Notes: generated by a model not told the origin, from the sequence alone. A stretch of DNA of 64,000 nt from Chloroflexi bacterium bin125 (GCA_002239025.1 MPNM01000001.1:445026-509025), one strand, 5' to 3'; positions 17,721 to 27,283 are shown, numbered from the stretch's first letter. Translations and numbers: made by a program.

Positions 17721-19547
17721 TCAAGGCAGGACAACCAGCGGGTCGATGTACCAGTCGTTGTGGTGCACCTCGAAGTGCAGGTGCGGCCCGGTGCTGTAAC
17801 CGGTGTTGCCGTTGTAGCCGATGATGTCGCCCTGGGTGACGTATTGACCCTGCTGCACATTGAATTCGACGAGGTGAGCGTAGATCGTGCTCCAGCCGCC
17901 ATTGTGCTCGATCTCGACGTACCAGCCCAGCCCTAATGCAGAATCTCCGCCGACGAACGTCACCAAACCATCGGCCGCCGCCACAATCGGTACGTAGAGA
18001 TCGAGCGCCATGTCCAGTCCATTGTGTCGGTAGGAGCAGTCCCAGCTTCGGCACAACCCGAAGGGATCGGTCAGTTCTCCCTGGGCCGGCCAGGCAAAGT
18101 CGGGGACGAATAGCGGCAGGATGATCTCCTGGCCGATCACGATTGCGTTTGGATCGTCGACGCCGTTCGCGGGGTCGGCGAGGATGAGCGACATATCGAC
18201 TCCATGCGCATTCGCGATCCCCTGGAGCGTGTCACCGGCCTGAACCGTGACTAACAGACCTTCGCGCAGCGGGAGGCGCCAGGTACTGCCGGCGTCCAGC
18301 CACTGGCCGGGTTCAACCCAGCCGTGATTAGCCAACAAGGTGTGAGGCGTAACACCAAGGATTGCCGCCGCATACTGAACCAGGTCCGCTTCCCACAGCG
18401 TCTGCTCTTCCGCGACAACCGGAGCGTCGATATTGCCGGGCAGGAACAACAGCTCGCCGACGACCAGCAAGTCGTTAGGTCGCAGCGGGTTGAGGCTCCG
18501 CAGCTCCTCAAGCGTCAGACCGTGCCGGTTGGCGATCTGGCTGAAGGTGTCGCCCGGTTCAACGACGTGCGTTCGGCGGCGTACCTGAACGGCAGGCACA
18601 GTTCCCGGCAGCGCGTTGGCGGCATTCCCAGTCCAGGGAACGATCAGTGTCTGTCCGACATAGATCATTGACAGGTTGGAGCCGCCATTGAGCTCGCTTA
18701 GTTCTGGGACCGTTATGTTGAACAGCCCGGCGATGAACGTGGCATTGTCGCCGGATCGGACGGTATAGCGCTCGGTCAATCCGCCGAGCGCCTCGGTGGG
18801 ATCCAGTGCCGGTGCCCGATAGTCGGGTATTGGGATGTACATGATCTGATTCGGATGAATAGTGTTGAAGTTGAGCTGGGGATTGCGCTCGCGCAACGCG
18901 TCGAGCGACACGCCGTGAGCTTCCGCGATCGCTGAGGCAGAATCACCGGGCTGAATGATGTACTCGATGGTCTGGACAGATGTCGGACGCTGATCCTCAG
19001 TCTGGATGCCCGCGTTCAACGTTGGTGATGGCTGTTCAGCACTATCTTCATTGCTGAGACTGACGCCACGTTGAACGACGATCTCGTTTCCAACAAACAG
19101 CAAGTTTGGGTCGAGATCAGGATTGAGAGCAAGGATTGTGCTGATATCCGTGCCGTATGTTTCCGCGATCTCTGTGAGCGTGTCGCCGGCTTGGATCCGG
19201 TAGATAAATGTGAATCCGGCACTGCCGAGGCCTCCGGGTCGGGTGTTCTCAGTAGTGGGCTCCTGCTCCGAGTTCTCGGGCTGTGGCTGAACAGCCGTGT
19301 TGTCCGGCACCTGGATGTCTTGACCGACATAAATGTTGTTGGGCGAGGTGATGTCCTCGTTTAGCGCAAGCAGAACCGAGACTCCGACCTGCAGCCGGTT
19401 GGCAATATCCCAGAGCGTGTCGCCCTGCTGAATCGTGTACGTGTCGGCAGACGCGCGATCCCACAGCCCCACAGAAGGCCAAGCGCTAACAATCGCCAGT
19501 GCGATGCCCAAAGGAATCAGCAGAAGTAGCCTGCGTGAGCGGCGCAT
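17721..19547 (-). CDS. LysM-repeat M23 metallopeptidase (peptidoglycan hydrolase)
   Basis: A 608-residue secreted or membrane-tethered protein. After an N-terminal hydrophobic segment (about 6-24) come six clear LysM modules (QQGDTLWDIA, QAGDTLTEIA, QPGDSASAIA, RSGDNATFIA, EPGDTFSQIA, QAGDTLQGIA) and one degenerate copy before the last. The C-terminal 120 residues form an M23 LytM-type domain with zinc ligands in HNGLD and GPHLHFEV. LysM binds glycan chains and M23 cuts peptide cross-links, so it should act in wall remodelling or cell separation. Six or seven LysM units is a high number. It is convergent with the upstream orphan and divergent from the enoyl-CoA hydratase gene. Confidence 0.9.
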   Translation of the reverse strand: MRRSRRLLLLIPLGIALAIVSAWPSVGLWDRASADTYTIQQGDTLWDIANRLQVGVSVLLALNEDITSPNNIYVGQDIQVPDNTAVQPQPENSEQEPTTENTRPGGLGSAGFTFIYRIQAGDTLTEIAETYGTDISTILALNPDLDPNLLFVGNEIVVQRGVSLSNEDSAEQPSPTLNAGIQTEDQRPTSVQTIEYIIQPGDSASAIAEAHGVSLDALRERNPQLNFNTIHPNQIMYIPIPDYRAPALDPTEALGGLTERYTVRSGDNATFIAGLFNITVPELSELNGGSNLSMIYVGQTLIVPWTGNAANALPGTVPAVQVRRRTHVVEPGDTFSQIANRHGLTLEELRSLNPLRPNDLLVVGELLFLPGNIDAPVVAEEQTLWEADLVQYAAAILGVTPHTLLANHGWVEPGQWLDAGSTWRLPLREGLLVTVQAGDTLQGIANAHGVDMSLILADPANGVDDPNAIVIGQEIILPLFVPDFAWPAQGELTDPFGLCRSWDCSYRHNGLDMALDLYVPIVAAADGLVTFVGGDSALGLGWYVEIEHNGGWSTIYAHLVEFNVQQGQYVTQGDIIGYNGNTGYSTGPHLHFEVHHNDWYIDPLVVLP

Positions 19548-19710
19548 ATGTCACTCTATGCACCACCAGAGACGACGAGCGGTAGTCCATTGTCAAGTGA
19601 GTGATAACTTCCCAGAAAGTGACGTAACACGACCGTTCTCGGGAACGCACGCCGTTCTCAACCAGATACAGCACTCGGATCCCCCAACTCGATACAGGAT
19701 TGGACCTCCC

Positions 19711-20499
19711 ATGAGCTACGAACTGATTGAAGTCGAACAGCGCGGAGCGGTAGGCATCATCCGCAAGAATCGACCGGAGAAGCTGAACGCCTGGAGCCGC
19801 GCCATGGCGGCCGAAGAGAAGGATGCCGTCACCAAATTCAACAACAACCCGGAGGTCGCGGCGATCGTCTTTGCAGGCAACGGTCGCTCATATTGCGCTG
19901 GCCTGGACTTGCAACAACAGCAAGCCGAAGTGAACACCGGAGAAGCCTCGCGCCGAGCCGGCGAAGCAGACGAACACGACGAGACCTGGGTCGACTTCTG
20001 CAACGACAGCAAGCCCATCATCGCCGCCGTGCACGGCTACGCCGTCGGCGTCGGTGTCACGACGGTGCTGCCATTCGACTTCCGCATTGCCGGCGAGAGC
20101 GCTCAGTTCGGATTCCGCTTCGTCAAAATGGGCTTGCTGCCCGAGGCTGCCTCCACCACATTGCTGCCTCGCCTCGTGGGAGTCGGTCGCGCGCTCGACT
20201 GGTGTCTCACCGGTCGGTTCGTCGGTGCTCAAGAGGCGCTGGAAGCGGGCCTCGTTCGCGACATCGCCCCGGACGATGAGCTGCTTGACCGCGCTGTGGC
20301 TCTCGGCGAGGAACTGGCCGAAAATCCGGATTCGATCATGCGCCGCGTGAAATCGCTATTTTCGCAAAATCAGCTGGAAACCAATATTGGGCTGGTCCAA
20401 CAGCGCGAAGGCGAGGCGCTAGAGTGGGCGATGCAGACACCGGAGCATGCGGAAGCCATCTCGGCGTTTCTTGAGAAGCGTCCGGCGAAATTCCGCTAA
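19711..20499 (+). CDS. Enoyl-CoA hydratase/isomerase family protein
   Basis: Crotonase-fold protein of 262 residues starting at the ATG at 19711. It has the oxyanion-hole segment SYCAGLDL and HGYAVGVGVT. The single acidic catalytic position is in MGLLPEAASTTLLPRLVG; the hydratase's first glutamate is not evident. That pattern is closer to enoyl-CoA isomerases (PaaG-like) than to classical hydratases. It would act in fatty-acid or aromatic CoA-ester breakdown. The frame extends upstream to 19435 without family similarity. Confidence 0.85.
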   Translation: MSYELIEVEQRGAVGIIRKNRPEKLNAWSRAMAAEEKDAVTKFNNNPEVAAIVFAGNGRSYCAGLDLQQQQAEVNTGEASRRAGEADEHDETWVDFCNDSKPIIAAVHGYAVGVGVTTVLPFDFRIAGESAQFGFRFVKMGLLPEAASTTLLPRLVGVGRALDWCLTGRFVGAQEALEAGLVRDIAPDDELLDRAVALGEELAENPDSIMRRVKSLFSQNQLETNIGLVQQREGEALEWAMQTPEHAEAISAFLEKRPAKFR

Positions 20500-20553
20500 G
20501 CTCCACGCCTTCGGGCACACTATGCGGCGGGGCGACTCGGTTGGGAGACCGGG

Positions 20554-21738
20554 ATGTCCCTACAGGAAGCAGCCTCGTCGGGTTCATTCAAACCGCACGC
20601 GGCGCAACCATCTGACCCACAGCGAACCGAATCGCCGTTCAATCCATCGGCGGTGGAACGTGATGTCGACCAGGCGATGGCTGATTCAGCCACGCCCTTC
20701 GGCGGAACGTACGAGTTCGCGCCCGGCGTTGACGATGCCATGGTTGACGGCGGCGAGCCGGACATGCGCGCGACACGTCGTCGTGCCTGGACTGTCGTCG
20801 GGCTGGCCATTGTGATTCCGGCTGCTGTCGCAGCCGTCATCGCCTGGCAGCTATTCGGGACCGACTCAGAGCCGGCGCCAACCGTCACCAGAGTCACCAC
20901 GACTCCGGCGACCCAAGTGACGCAGCAGGCACAGGCCACTACCACTGCGCCGGTTCAGTCGACTGTCGCCACAACGACCGAGACTCCGTCAACCGCGTCA
21001 GCGACCGCAGCATCGACGACCACAGTGGCGACCTCGGCTGAGACCGCGAGCGCCGCTGCTGAAGAGCAGACCGCCGCGACCGGAACAGACGATGTCGATC
21101 TGGCCTCGCTCGACCCGGCCGCCCGTCTCGCCGCATGGACTGAGATCGAAACGATCCAGGTGCTGCCCGGCGAGACGCTTTGGCTGATTGCCCAGAACTA
21201 CGGCACGACGATCTCCGCGATCGCGACGCTCAATGGGATCACCGACCCGTCGACTCTGAGCATCGGACAACAACTCATGATCCCTGTCGGCTTTGCCGAA
21301 GAGATCGCTGAAGTTGCTCCGGCCGAAGCCGCCGAGAGTGCGACCGTTGCCGCGGACCAGGGTTCCCCGGCGATCACGGCCGCGGCAACCGACGCCCCGC
21401 CGTTGACTGATGACCTCGCCAACTGGCACACCATCGCCCCGGTTGAAATCGAGGAAGGCGACAGCCTGGTCGCCATCGCCGTCGCCAACAATACGACGAT
21501 GGACGCGATCATGGCGCTCAACGGCCTCACCGATCCGAACCTGATCCTGATCGGCGACGTGCTGCTAGTGCCGGTTGGCTACCAGGGAGATGCATCACCG
21601 ACGCTGACCACCACGCAGTCGCAGGTCCAGGTCGATTCGGGCGCGTCCACTAGCGGCACCACCGGCGACGAGTTGGAAGACACGACCGCAGGCACCACGA
21701 GTCAGAATGACGACGACGAGAACTCGCTGTCGGAATAG
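20554..21738 (+). CDS. Single-pass membrane protein with two LysM domains
   Basis: A 394-residue protein with a cytoplasmic N-terminus of about 75 residues, one membrane helix (about 80-102, WTVVGLAIVIPAAVAAVIAW), a Thr/Ala-rich stalk (about 108-185) and two LysM modules (LPGETLWLIAQNYGTT..., and EEGDSLVAIAVANNTT...). It ends in an acidic, Thr/Ser-rich tail. It would bind peptidoglycan from the membrane; no hydrolase domain is present. Such Thr-rich stalks suggest an outward-facing linker. The function beyond wall attachment is unknown. Confidence 0.75.
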   Translation: MSLQEAASSGSFKPHAAQPSDPQRTESPFNPSAVERDVDQAMADSATPFGGTYEFAPGVDDAMVDGGEPDMRATRRRAWTVVGLAIVIPAAVAAVIAWQLFGTDSEPAPTVTRVTTTPATQVTQQAQATTTAPVQSTVATTTETPSTASATAASTTTVATSAETASAAAEEQTAATGTDDVDLASLDPAARLAAWTEIETIQVLPGETLWLIAQNYGTTISAIATLNGITDPSTLSIGQQLMIPVGFAEEIAEVAPAEAAESATVAADQGSPAITAAATDAPPLTDDLANWHTIAPVEIEEGDSLVAIAVANNTTMDAIMALNGLTDPNLILIGDVLLVPVGYQGDASPTLTTTQSQVQVDSGASTSGTTGDELEDTTAGTTSQNDDDENSLSE

Positions 21739-21768
21739 CCGACTGATCGAAGTTCGTCAGGCACGACA

Positions 21769-21815
21769 AACGCGCCCTCGCTGCCGCAGTGTTGCGGTTC
21801 AGCGACGGGCGCGTT
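21769..21815. terminator. Bidirectional terminator-like hairpin
   Basis: The sequence AACGCGCCC(.)TCGCTG pairs with CAGCGACGGGCGCGTT, with a single bulge, and the loop itself holds CCGCA/TGCGG. It lies between the convergent LysM gene and the SnoaL-like gene, 30-35 nt from each stop. The stem of about 15 bp is strong; there is no T-run. Confidence 0.6.
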
Positions 21816-21849
21816 CGCGTGTCTGCCCGAAGTGCAGGAAGTCCGGAGA

Positions 21850-22242
21850 CTAGTCCTTCGGATCCGGCGTCACCTGGCGATTCGTGAACCGCCACTGACC
21901 GTCGATCTTCTTCAGCGTGTCGTCGTAGCGACCGGTCACGATGCTGGAACCACCATCCTTGGTCTGGACGAGGTTCAGGTAGCAGGAGTGCGTCGCCTCG
22001 TCGCCGTCAACGTCGACGACATGGTTGTTCGTCCAGTGCCGCGCTCCAGCCATGTTGGTGCCGAAGCCAGCCGCGAACTGCGCCAGGGCCTCGTGGCCTG
22101 TGACCGGCTGCGGTCCGCCATTGAAGACGCCGTCCTCTGCGAACGTGCCTGCCCAGGCCTCGGGATCGCCGTAGTCGATCGCGTGGTTGTAGCGCGCCGC
22201 CAACTGCAGAATCTCCAGGGTGTCCGCTGCGTCGATTGCCAT
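21850..22242 (-). CDS. SnoaL/NTF2-like protein
   Basis: A 130-residue protein with the NTF2-like cone fold pattern: LEILQLAARYNHAIDYGDPEAWAGTFAEDGVF near the N-terminus, then GHEALAQFAAGF and ARHWTNNHVVDVDGDEATHSCYL, ending DGQWRFTNRQVTPD. Family members are small polyketide cyclases, dehydratases or isomerases, but many have no known reaction. It lies 33 nt downstream of a small hypothetical gene on the same strand. Confidence 0.82.
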   Translation of the reverse strand: MAIDAADTLEILQLAARYNHAIDYGDPEAWAGTFAEDGVFNGGPQPVTGHEALAQFAAGFGTNMAGARHWTNNHVVDVDGDEATHSCYLNLVQTKDGGSSIVTGRYDDTLKKIDGQWRFTNRQVTPDPKD

Positions 22243-22275
22243 TTCTGTTCCTTCCGCTAAATCACGTTGTTCGTA

Positions 22276-22530
22276 TCAAGGGTCCTCGCGCAGGATAGCG
22301 AGGTCCCGGGAGACTTGATCCACCGAGCGATGCACGCCGTATTCGAACAACAGCAGCGTGATTAGATTCAGGCTGAGCGGATCATCGTCGGAGTATTGCT
22401 CTTGAATCCAGGAGAGTTGAGTTGACGCTTCTGCCTGTGAAGGAAAGGCGTCGTGCGACGCCTCCACGCGCGCCAAGAGGGCGGGTAGGCGCGCCGACTC
22501 GTCTGCGGTCAATCGAATGCGTGGCGGCAT
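22276..22530 (-). CDS. Small hypothetical protein (84 aa)
   Basis: The ATG at 22530 is preferred because the upstream extension to 22767 lies antisense inside the CoA-transferase gene. The product is helical, Leu-rich and acidic, with DESARLPALLARVEASHD and LITLLLFEYGVHRSVDQVSRDL. I do not recognise the family. It precedes the SnoaL-like gene and is divergent from the CoA-transferase (54 bp between starts). Confidence 0.5.
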   Translation of the reverse strand: MPPRIRLTADESARLPALLARVEASHDAFPSQAEASTQLSWIQEQYSDDDPLSLNLITLLLFEYGVHRSVDQVSRDLAILREDP

Positions 22531-22584
22531 GGAGCAAAGGTATCCTGCCGTCGAAGCACGTTCCCGATGCAGCGAGGAAGCACC

Positions 22585-23769
22585 ATGCAGGGACCGCTGG
22601 ACGGCTATCGGATTCTCGATTTCACCCGCTATCAACAGGGGCCCTATGCAACCGTGATGCTGTCCGACATGGGCGCCGAGATCTGGAAAGTAGAGCCGCC
22701 CGGCGGCGACCCGGGTCGCGGCTCCGACCTCTCCGACGATGGTTTCTCCCGGTACTTCGAAGCGCACGACCGAGGCAAGCGTTCGATCGTCCTAAACCTG
22801 AGAGACCCTTCGGCGGTCAATGCGGCTCTTCGGATGGCCGAGCAGTGTGACGCCGTGATCGAGAACTATCGCCCCGGTGTCATGGACCGCCTCGGCCTGA
22901 GCTACGAGGCCCTGAGTGCTCGAAATCCGCGGATTGTCATGGTCTCTGCTTCCGCGTTCGGCGCGACGGGTCCCCAGGCCGGCGAGCCCGGCTACGACGT
23001 CATCGGCCAGGCCACAGGAGGCGTCATGACCCTGCAGGCGCTCGGAGAAGCGGCCGAGCCTCGCACCTTGCCGGGCGGCTTCGCTGACCAGGTCGGAGCG
23101 ATGCAAGCCTGCATCGGCTTGCTTGCGGCCCTGATCGCCGCCAAGGACTCCGGACAGGGACAGCACGTCGATGTCTCGTTGCTCGGCTCTCAGCTTGCGC
23201 TGCAGTCGGTCTATCTGACCGGCTTCCTCAAGACCGGCGTGCAGCCTCACATGACCCGACGGCGGATGCCAACGTTTACGTTCTATCAGGCCGCCGACGG
23301 ACGCTGGCTCGTGATTGGCGTCGTCGATCCCCGGAACTGGCGGGCGCTGTGCAAGCTGATGGGACATCCTGAGTGGGAATCCGACGAGCGATTCGCCACA
23401 GCGCCGGCCAGGCAGAAGCACACGCTGGATCTCGAGGCGCTGCTCGAGGACTGTTTCATCACGGCCGATCGCGACGAGTGGCTGCGGCGCCTACGCAAAG
23501 CCGATATTCCCGCTGCTCCAGTCAACAGTTACGGCGACGTGGAAGCCTCCGAGCAGGTCTGGGCCAACGGCTACTTGACCGAGATTCCCGATCCGCGCTT
23601 TGGAACCCGACGCGTTACCGGATTGCCCTGGAACTTCTCCGCCACTCCCGGAGCGGTCCAGGGTCGAGCACCGGAACTCAACGCCGATGCCGACTCGATT
23701 CTGTCCGAGTGCGGCTTTAGCGTTGAGGACATTGCGACACTCCGCGCCAGCGGCGCGCTACCTGCATAG
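22585..23769 (+). CDS. Class-III CoA-transferase (CaiB/BaiF family)
   Basis: It is predicted to move CoA between acyl-CoA and a carboxylic acid through a covalent aspartyl intermediate. The 394-residue protein opens with LDGYRILDFTRYQQGPYATVMLSDMGAE..., the family hallmark. The catalytic aspartate is D168 in LPGGFADQVGAM, followed by the GQGQHVDVSLL pattern. The ATG at 22585 is chosen over 22567 because GAGGAAG lies 4 nt before it. The substrate is unknown; neighbouring enoyl-CoA hydratase and acyl-CoA genes suggest carboxylic-acid catabolism. Confidence 0.9.
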   Translation: MQGPLDGYRILDFTRYQQGPYATVMLSDMGAEIWKVEPPGGDPGRGSDLSDDGFSRYFEAHDRGKRSIVLNLRDPSAVNAALRMAEQCDAVIENYRPGVMDRLGLSYEALSARNPRIVMVSASAFGATGPQAGEPGYDVIGQATGGVMTLQALGEAAEPRTLPGGFADQVGAMQACIGLLAALIAAKDSGQGQHVDVSLLGSQLALQSVYLTGFLKTGVQPHMTRRRMPTFTFYQAADGRWLVIGVVDPRNWRALCKLMGHPEWESDERFATAPARQKHTLDLEALLEDCFITADRDEWLRRLRKADIPAAPVNSYGDVEASEQVWANGYLTEIPDPRFGTRRVTGLPWNFSATPGAVQGRAPELNADADSILSECGFSVEDIATLRASGALPA

Positions 23770-23811
23770 AATCCGCATGATGACCGCCTGAGCTAGCAAA
23801 GAGGCACTCCC

Positions 23812-25275
23812 ATGAGCGATACGCCGGCCGATGTGATCGGTTTCTACGCCAACCAGCTCGGCGTTGACGAGGCTGCGGCTGAATCGGTGCTCGATTCGGC
23901 CCTCGGACGAGGAGGCTCGTTCGCCGAGTTGTACTTCGAACACAAGCGCTCGGGCTCGCTTAGCTTCGAAGATCAACAAGTGAAATCAACGCAGGCGTCG
24001 CTCTCCCAGGGCGTCGGCATCCGCGTGGTCGAGGGTGACGCCATCGGCTACGCCTACACCGAAGATCTGTCGCTCGACGCAATGCGACGAGCCGCAGCTA
24101 CTGCCGCGCAGATCGCGCATGGAACCTCCGACTCCGATCCCGTTGACGTAACGGCCGAGTCGTATCCCGCCGATCGATACGCGATCGCCTCGCCGAGCAC
24201 GTCTACGCCGCTCGCGGACAAGGTCGAACTGCTGAGACGCGCGGACGATGCAGCGCGGGCCTGGAACTCCAGCATTACCCGCGTGGACGCTTCGATGGTT
24301 GATGAAGAGAAGCGAGTCCTGATTGTCCGCAGCGACGGACGTCTGGTCGCCGACTATCAGCCTCTGCTTCGATTCAACGTCTCCTGCCTCTCCGAGCTGG
24401 ACGGCGAACGCCGCAATGCCCGCTGGGGCGGTGGCGGTCGCATGGGCATGGCCTACTTCGACGAACACTCGCCCGAATCGTTGGCGGAAGAGGCGGCTCG
24501 ACAGGCTGTCCTCCAGCAGGAGGCGCGTGAGGCGCCGGCAGGGACCTTCCCCGTCGTGCTGGCAGCGGGGGACTCCGGAATTCTCCTGCACGAGGCCGTC
24601 GGACACGGACTCGAGGCCGATTTCAATCGCAAAGAGACATCGAACTATTCGAACCGAATCGGACAACCGGTCGCCTCGGACCTCGTGACCGTGATTGACG
24701 ACGCGACGCTGAACCTGTCGAGAGGCTCTGTCAATATCGATGATGAGGGCGAGGTTGCCGGACACAACCTGCTCATCGAGAACGGACAGCTCGCGGCCTA
24801 CATGCAGGACCGCATTTCTTCCGACCACTTCGGCGTCGCACCGTCCGGCAATGGACGCCGCCAGTCCTTCCGTCATGCGCCAATGCCGCGTATGACGAAC
24901 ACCTACATGACCGCAGGCGAGGATGAGCCCGAGGATCTGATCCGGCGCGTGGACTTCGGTATCTATTGCAAAGCCTTTAGCGGCGGACAGGTCAACATCA
25001 CCAACGGCGACTTCGTCTTCTCCGTGACCGAGGGCTACCTGATCGAGAGCGGACAGGTCACCGCGCCGATTCGCGATGTCAACCTGATCGGCAACGGTCC
25101 CGATGTCCTGTCAAAGGTTACCGGCGTGGGACACGACCTGGAGATGTCCGACGGTCGCTGGACCTGCGGCAAGTCGGGCCAGTCGGTTCCGGTCGGTGTC
25201 GGAATTCCGACGGTACTGGTCTCTGGCATCACGGTTGGCGGCACGCAGATGCAGCCCGGCGCTGGGATGTCGTAG
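23812..25275 (+). CDS. tldD: TldD metalloprotease subunit
   Basis: TldD and TldE form a cytoplasmic heterodimer that degrades unfolded or modified peptides, including maturation of some ribosomal peptides and toxin or antitoxin turnover. This 487-residue subunit has the zinc motif HEAVGH (HExxxH, H260 to H265) in SGILLHEAVGHGLEADF, plus the family segments FKQ-like SFEDQQVKSTQA near the N-terminus and the C-terminal GGTQMQPG. It is followed 2 nt later by tldE, as expected for the pair. Confidence 0.94.
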   Translation: MSDTPADVIGFYANQLGVDEAAAESVLDSALGRGGSFAELYFEHKRSGSLSFEDQQVKSTQASLSQGVGIRVVEGDAIGYAYTEDLSLDAMRRAAATAAQIAHGTSDSDPVDVTAESYPADRYAIASPSTSTPLADKVELLRRADDAARAWNSSITRVDASMVDEEKRVLIVRSDGRLVADYQPLLRFNVSCLSELDGERRNARWGGGGRMGMAYFDEHSPESLAEEAARQAVLQQEAREAPAGTFPVVLAAGDSGILLHEAVGHGLEADFNRKETSNYSNRIGQPVASDLVTVIDDATLNLSRGSVNIDDEGEVAGHNLLIENGQLAAYMQDRISSDHFGVAPSGNGRRQSFRHAPMPRMTNTYMTAGEDEPEDLIRRVDFGIYCKAFSGGQVNITNGDFVFSVTEGYLIESGQVTAPIRDVNLIGNGPDVLSKVTGVGHDLEMSDGRWTCGKSGQSVPVGVGIPTVLVSGITVGGTQMQPGAGMS

Positions 25276-25277
25276 TA

Positions 25278-26645
25278 ATGGCGAACCAGGCACTCTCCAC
25301 CGAACCACTCGAGATCGCGGCGCGACTGCTTGAGATGGCCGAAGCCGCTGGCGTCGACCAGGCGGACGCCGTCGCTGCCAGCTCAACCAACGCGTCCACC
25401 ACCGTGCGCAAGCAACAAATCGAAAAGGTCTCCGAGTCAACGTCCCGTTCTGTCGGATTGCGAGTCATCCTCGACGGACGACAGGCGACCGTCTCGACCA
25501 GTGACATCAGCGACACCGCGCTCGCGGAGACCGTGCAGACCGCGCTCGAATTGGCTCGAGTGTCGGAGCCTGATCCCTTCGCCGGACTCGCTGATCCGAG
25601 GGAACAGGCGCGCAACGTGCCGCAGATGGGCCTGTTCGACGAGCAGATTCCGGAGGTCGACGGCGACCATCGGCTCGCGCAGGCCATGTCATGCGAACTG
25701 TCGGCGCTCGACGCCGATGAGCGAATCGTTAACAGCGGCGGAGCGACGTTCAGCACCAACGTCAGTAGCTTCGCGCTGGTCGACTCCAACGGATTCGCCG
25801 GAACATACGCCGATACCGGTGCGTCGATGTGGGTTGAGGTGATGGCCCAGGAGGAAGACGGACAACTTCGCAACGCTGGTTGGTCAACGTCGGAGCGCAG
25901 CCTGCACCGGCTAGACAGTCCTGAGGATGTTGGCCGAGAGGCAGCCGCACGCACGCTGCGTCAACTCGGAGCGACCAAGGCGTCGACCTGCGAGGTGCCC
26001 GTCGTCTGGGAGCCGAGAATGGCGTCAGGCCTCGCCGGGATCGTCGCCGGAGCTGCCAATGGGGAGGCACTCTACCGTCGAGCGACCTTCCTTGCCAATC
26101 GCGAACAGACCGACGTCGCGTCACCCCTGCTCACGATCGTCGACGACTCCACCATGAGCAATCGCCTCGGATCGCGCCCGTTTGATGGCGAAGGCGTCGT
26201 TACGCGACGCAACGCCCTGATCCAGCAAGGCGTCTTCCAGGGCTTCCTGTTCGACTCGTACAACGCACGCCGACTCGATGCCTCTAGCACCGGCTCTGCC
26301 TGGCGCAGCGTCGGCGGACTGCCACAGATCGGTAGTGGGAATCTCGCCATCGAATCTGGTGATACCCCGCCGGAGCAGATCATCGCCGAAGTTGAAGACG
26401 GTCTCTACCTGACAACGCTGATGGGATTCGGGATCAACTACACGACCGGAGATTTCTCCCGAGGCGCAGCCGGCATCTGGATTCGTAACGGCGAACTCGC
26501 CGAGCCGGTCCAGGAAATCAACGTCTCGGCCAATCTGCTCGAGATGTTCCAGAGAGTCGACGCCGTTGGCAGTGATGCCCAATGGTTCGGAGCCAGCTCG
26601 GCGCCAACAGTGAGAATGTCAAGAATGACCGTCAGCGGCGTCTGA
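25278..26645 (+). CDS. tldE: TldE/PmbA protease subunit
   Basis: The partner of TldD: 455 residues of the same fold without the zinc motif. Family marks are the N-terminal VRKQQIEKVSESTSRSVGLRV and the C-terminal GFGINYTTGDFSRGAAGIWIRNGE. It begins 2 nt after the tldD stop. No recognisable precursor-peptide gene sits beside the pair, so its substrate cannot be inferred locally. Confidence 0.93.
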   Translation: MANQALSTEPLEIAARLLEMAEAAGVDQADAVAASSTNASTTVRKQQIEKVSESTSRSVGLRVILDGRQATVSTSDISDTALAETVQTALELARVSEPDPFAGLADPREQARNVPQMGLFDEQIPEVDGDHRLAQAMSCELSALDADERIVNSGGATFSTNVSSFALVDSNGFAGTYADTGASMWVEVMAQEEDGQLRNAGWSTSERSLHRLDSPEDVGREAAARTLRQLGATKASTCEVPVVWEPRMASGLAGIVAGAANGEALYRRATFLANREQTDVASPLLTIVDDSTMSNRLGSRPFDGEGVVTRRNALIQQGVFQGFLFDSYNARRLDASSTGSAWRSVGGLPQIGSGNLAIESGDTPPEQIIAEVEDGLYLTTLMGFGINYTTGDFSRGAAGIWIRNGELAEPVQEINVSANLLEMFQRVDAVGSDAQWFGASSAPTVRMSRMTVSGV

Positions 26646-26666
26646 GAGCTCCAGCCACCTTACCCT

Positions 26667-26805
26667 GTCATTCCCGCGCTTGACGCGGGAATCTCGCCGA
26701 ATCCTCCACTGCCGTCGTGTTGCACGCCTGCCGCTGCTCTCTCGCTTGTCCCATCGCGAGCGTGAGGGCCGCTGCGAGATGACCGCGGCAAGCGCGGGTA
26801 TGACG
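26667..26805. repeat. Paired inverted palindromic repeat (REPIN-like), family I
   Basis: Two copies of a roughly 31-bp palindromic unit face each other. The first (26667-26697) begins GTCATTCCCGCGCTTGACG and contains CCCGCG/CGCGGG. The second (26775-26805) is its imperfect reverse complement, ending GCGGGTATGACG. The element fills the gap between the convergent tldE and MaoC-like genes. Related units occur at 50023-50086 and 57621-57745. Confidence 0.75.
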
Positions 26806-26842
26806 AAGGACTTGCGGCGGACATTGACTGAATGACTGGGTC

Positions 26843-27283
26843 TCAGCTGGGAAGAAACACCACGGCCGATGATCGCACGCTGCGGTCTCCGGACGCCTGC
26901 TCGATCCAGAGTTCCAGATGTATCTCGCGACCACCTTCAGTGGCTTCGACGCGTGTCACCTGTCCGCTGATCGTGAAGCGGTTGCCGTGATAGTCGGGAC
27001 GCCGGAATCCCGACTGCAATCGGACGATTCGCCCATGCGGCTTGGCCAGGTGTCGCAGGTAGCCCAGCAGAAACGCCGATTTGTACTCGGCCGGAATCAG
27101 TGGACCCTCGAGACCCGTCTGACGGGCGGCGACAGGGTCGAGGAAGATGGGAATGGCGAAGCCGGCCGCACCGACAAACTTGGCGACATCCATGATGTCT
27201 GGCGCCAGCGAGAGTTCAGGCAACGCCGTACCCTCGGTCAGTTCCCCCAGATCGAGCAGATTCGGCAATGGCACGGAGTTCAC
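26843..27283 (-). CDS. MaoC-like hot-dog protein lacking the catalytic dyad
   Basis: A 146-residue hot-dog-fold protein, third in a minus-strand trio. The region equivalent to the hydratase motif G-D-x-N-P-x-H reads GFAIPIF (41-47), so the catalytic Asp and His are replaced by Phe. The rest matches the fold: GLEGPLIPAEYKSAFLLGYL, then LQSGFRRPDYHGNRFTISGQV. It is probably a partner subunit or a CoA-binding protein, not an active hydratase. It follows its paralogue by 6 nt. Confidence 0.7.
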   Translation of the reverse strand: MNSVPLPNLLDLGELTEGTALPELSLAPDIMDVAKFVGAAGFAIPIFLDPVAARQTGLEGPLIPAEYKSAFLLGYLRHLAKPHGRIVRLQSGFRRPDYHGNRFTISGQVTRVEATEGGREIHLELWIEQASGDRSVRSSAVVFLPS

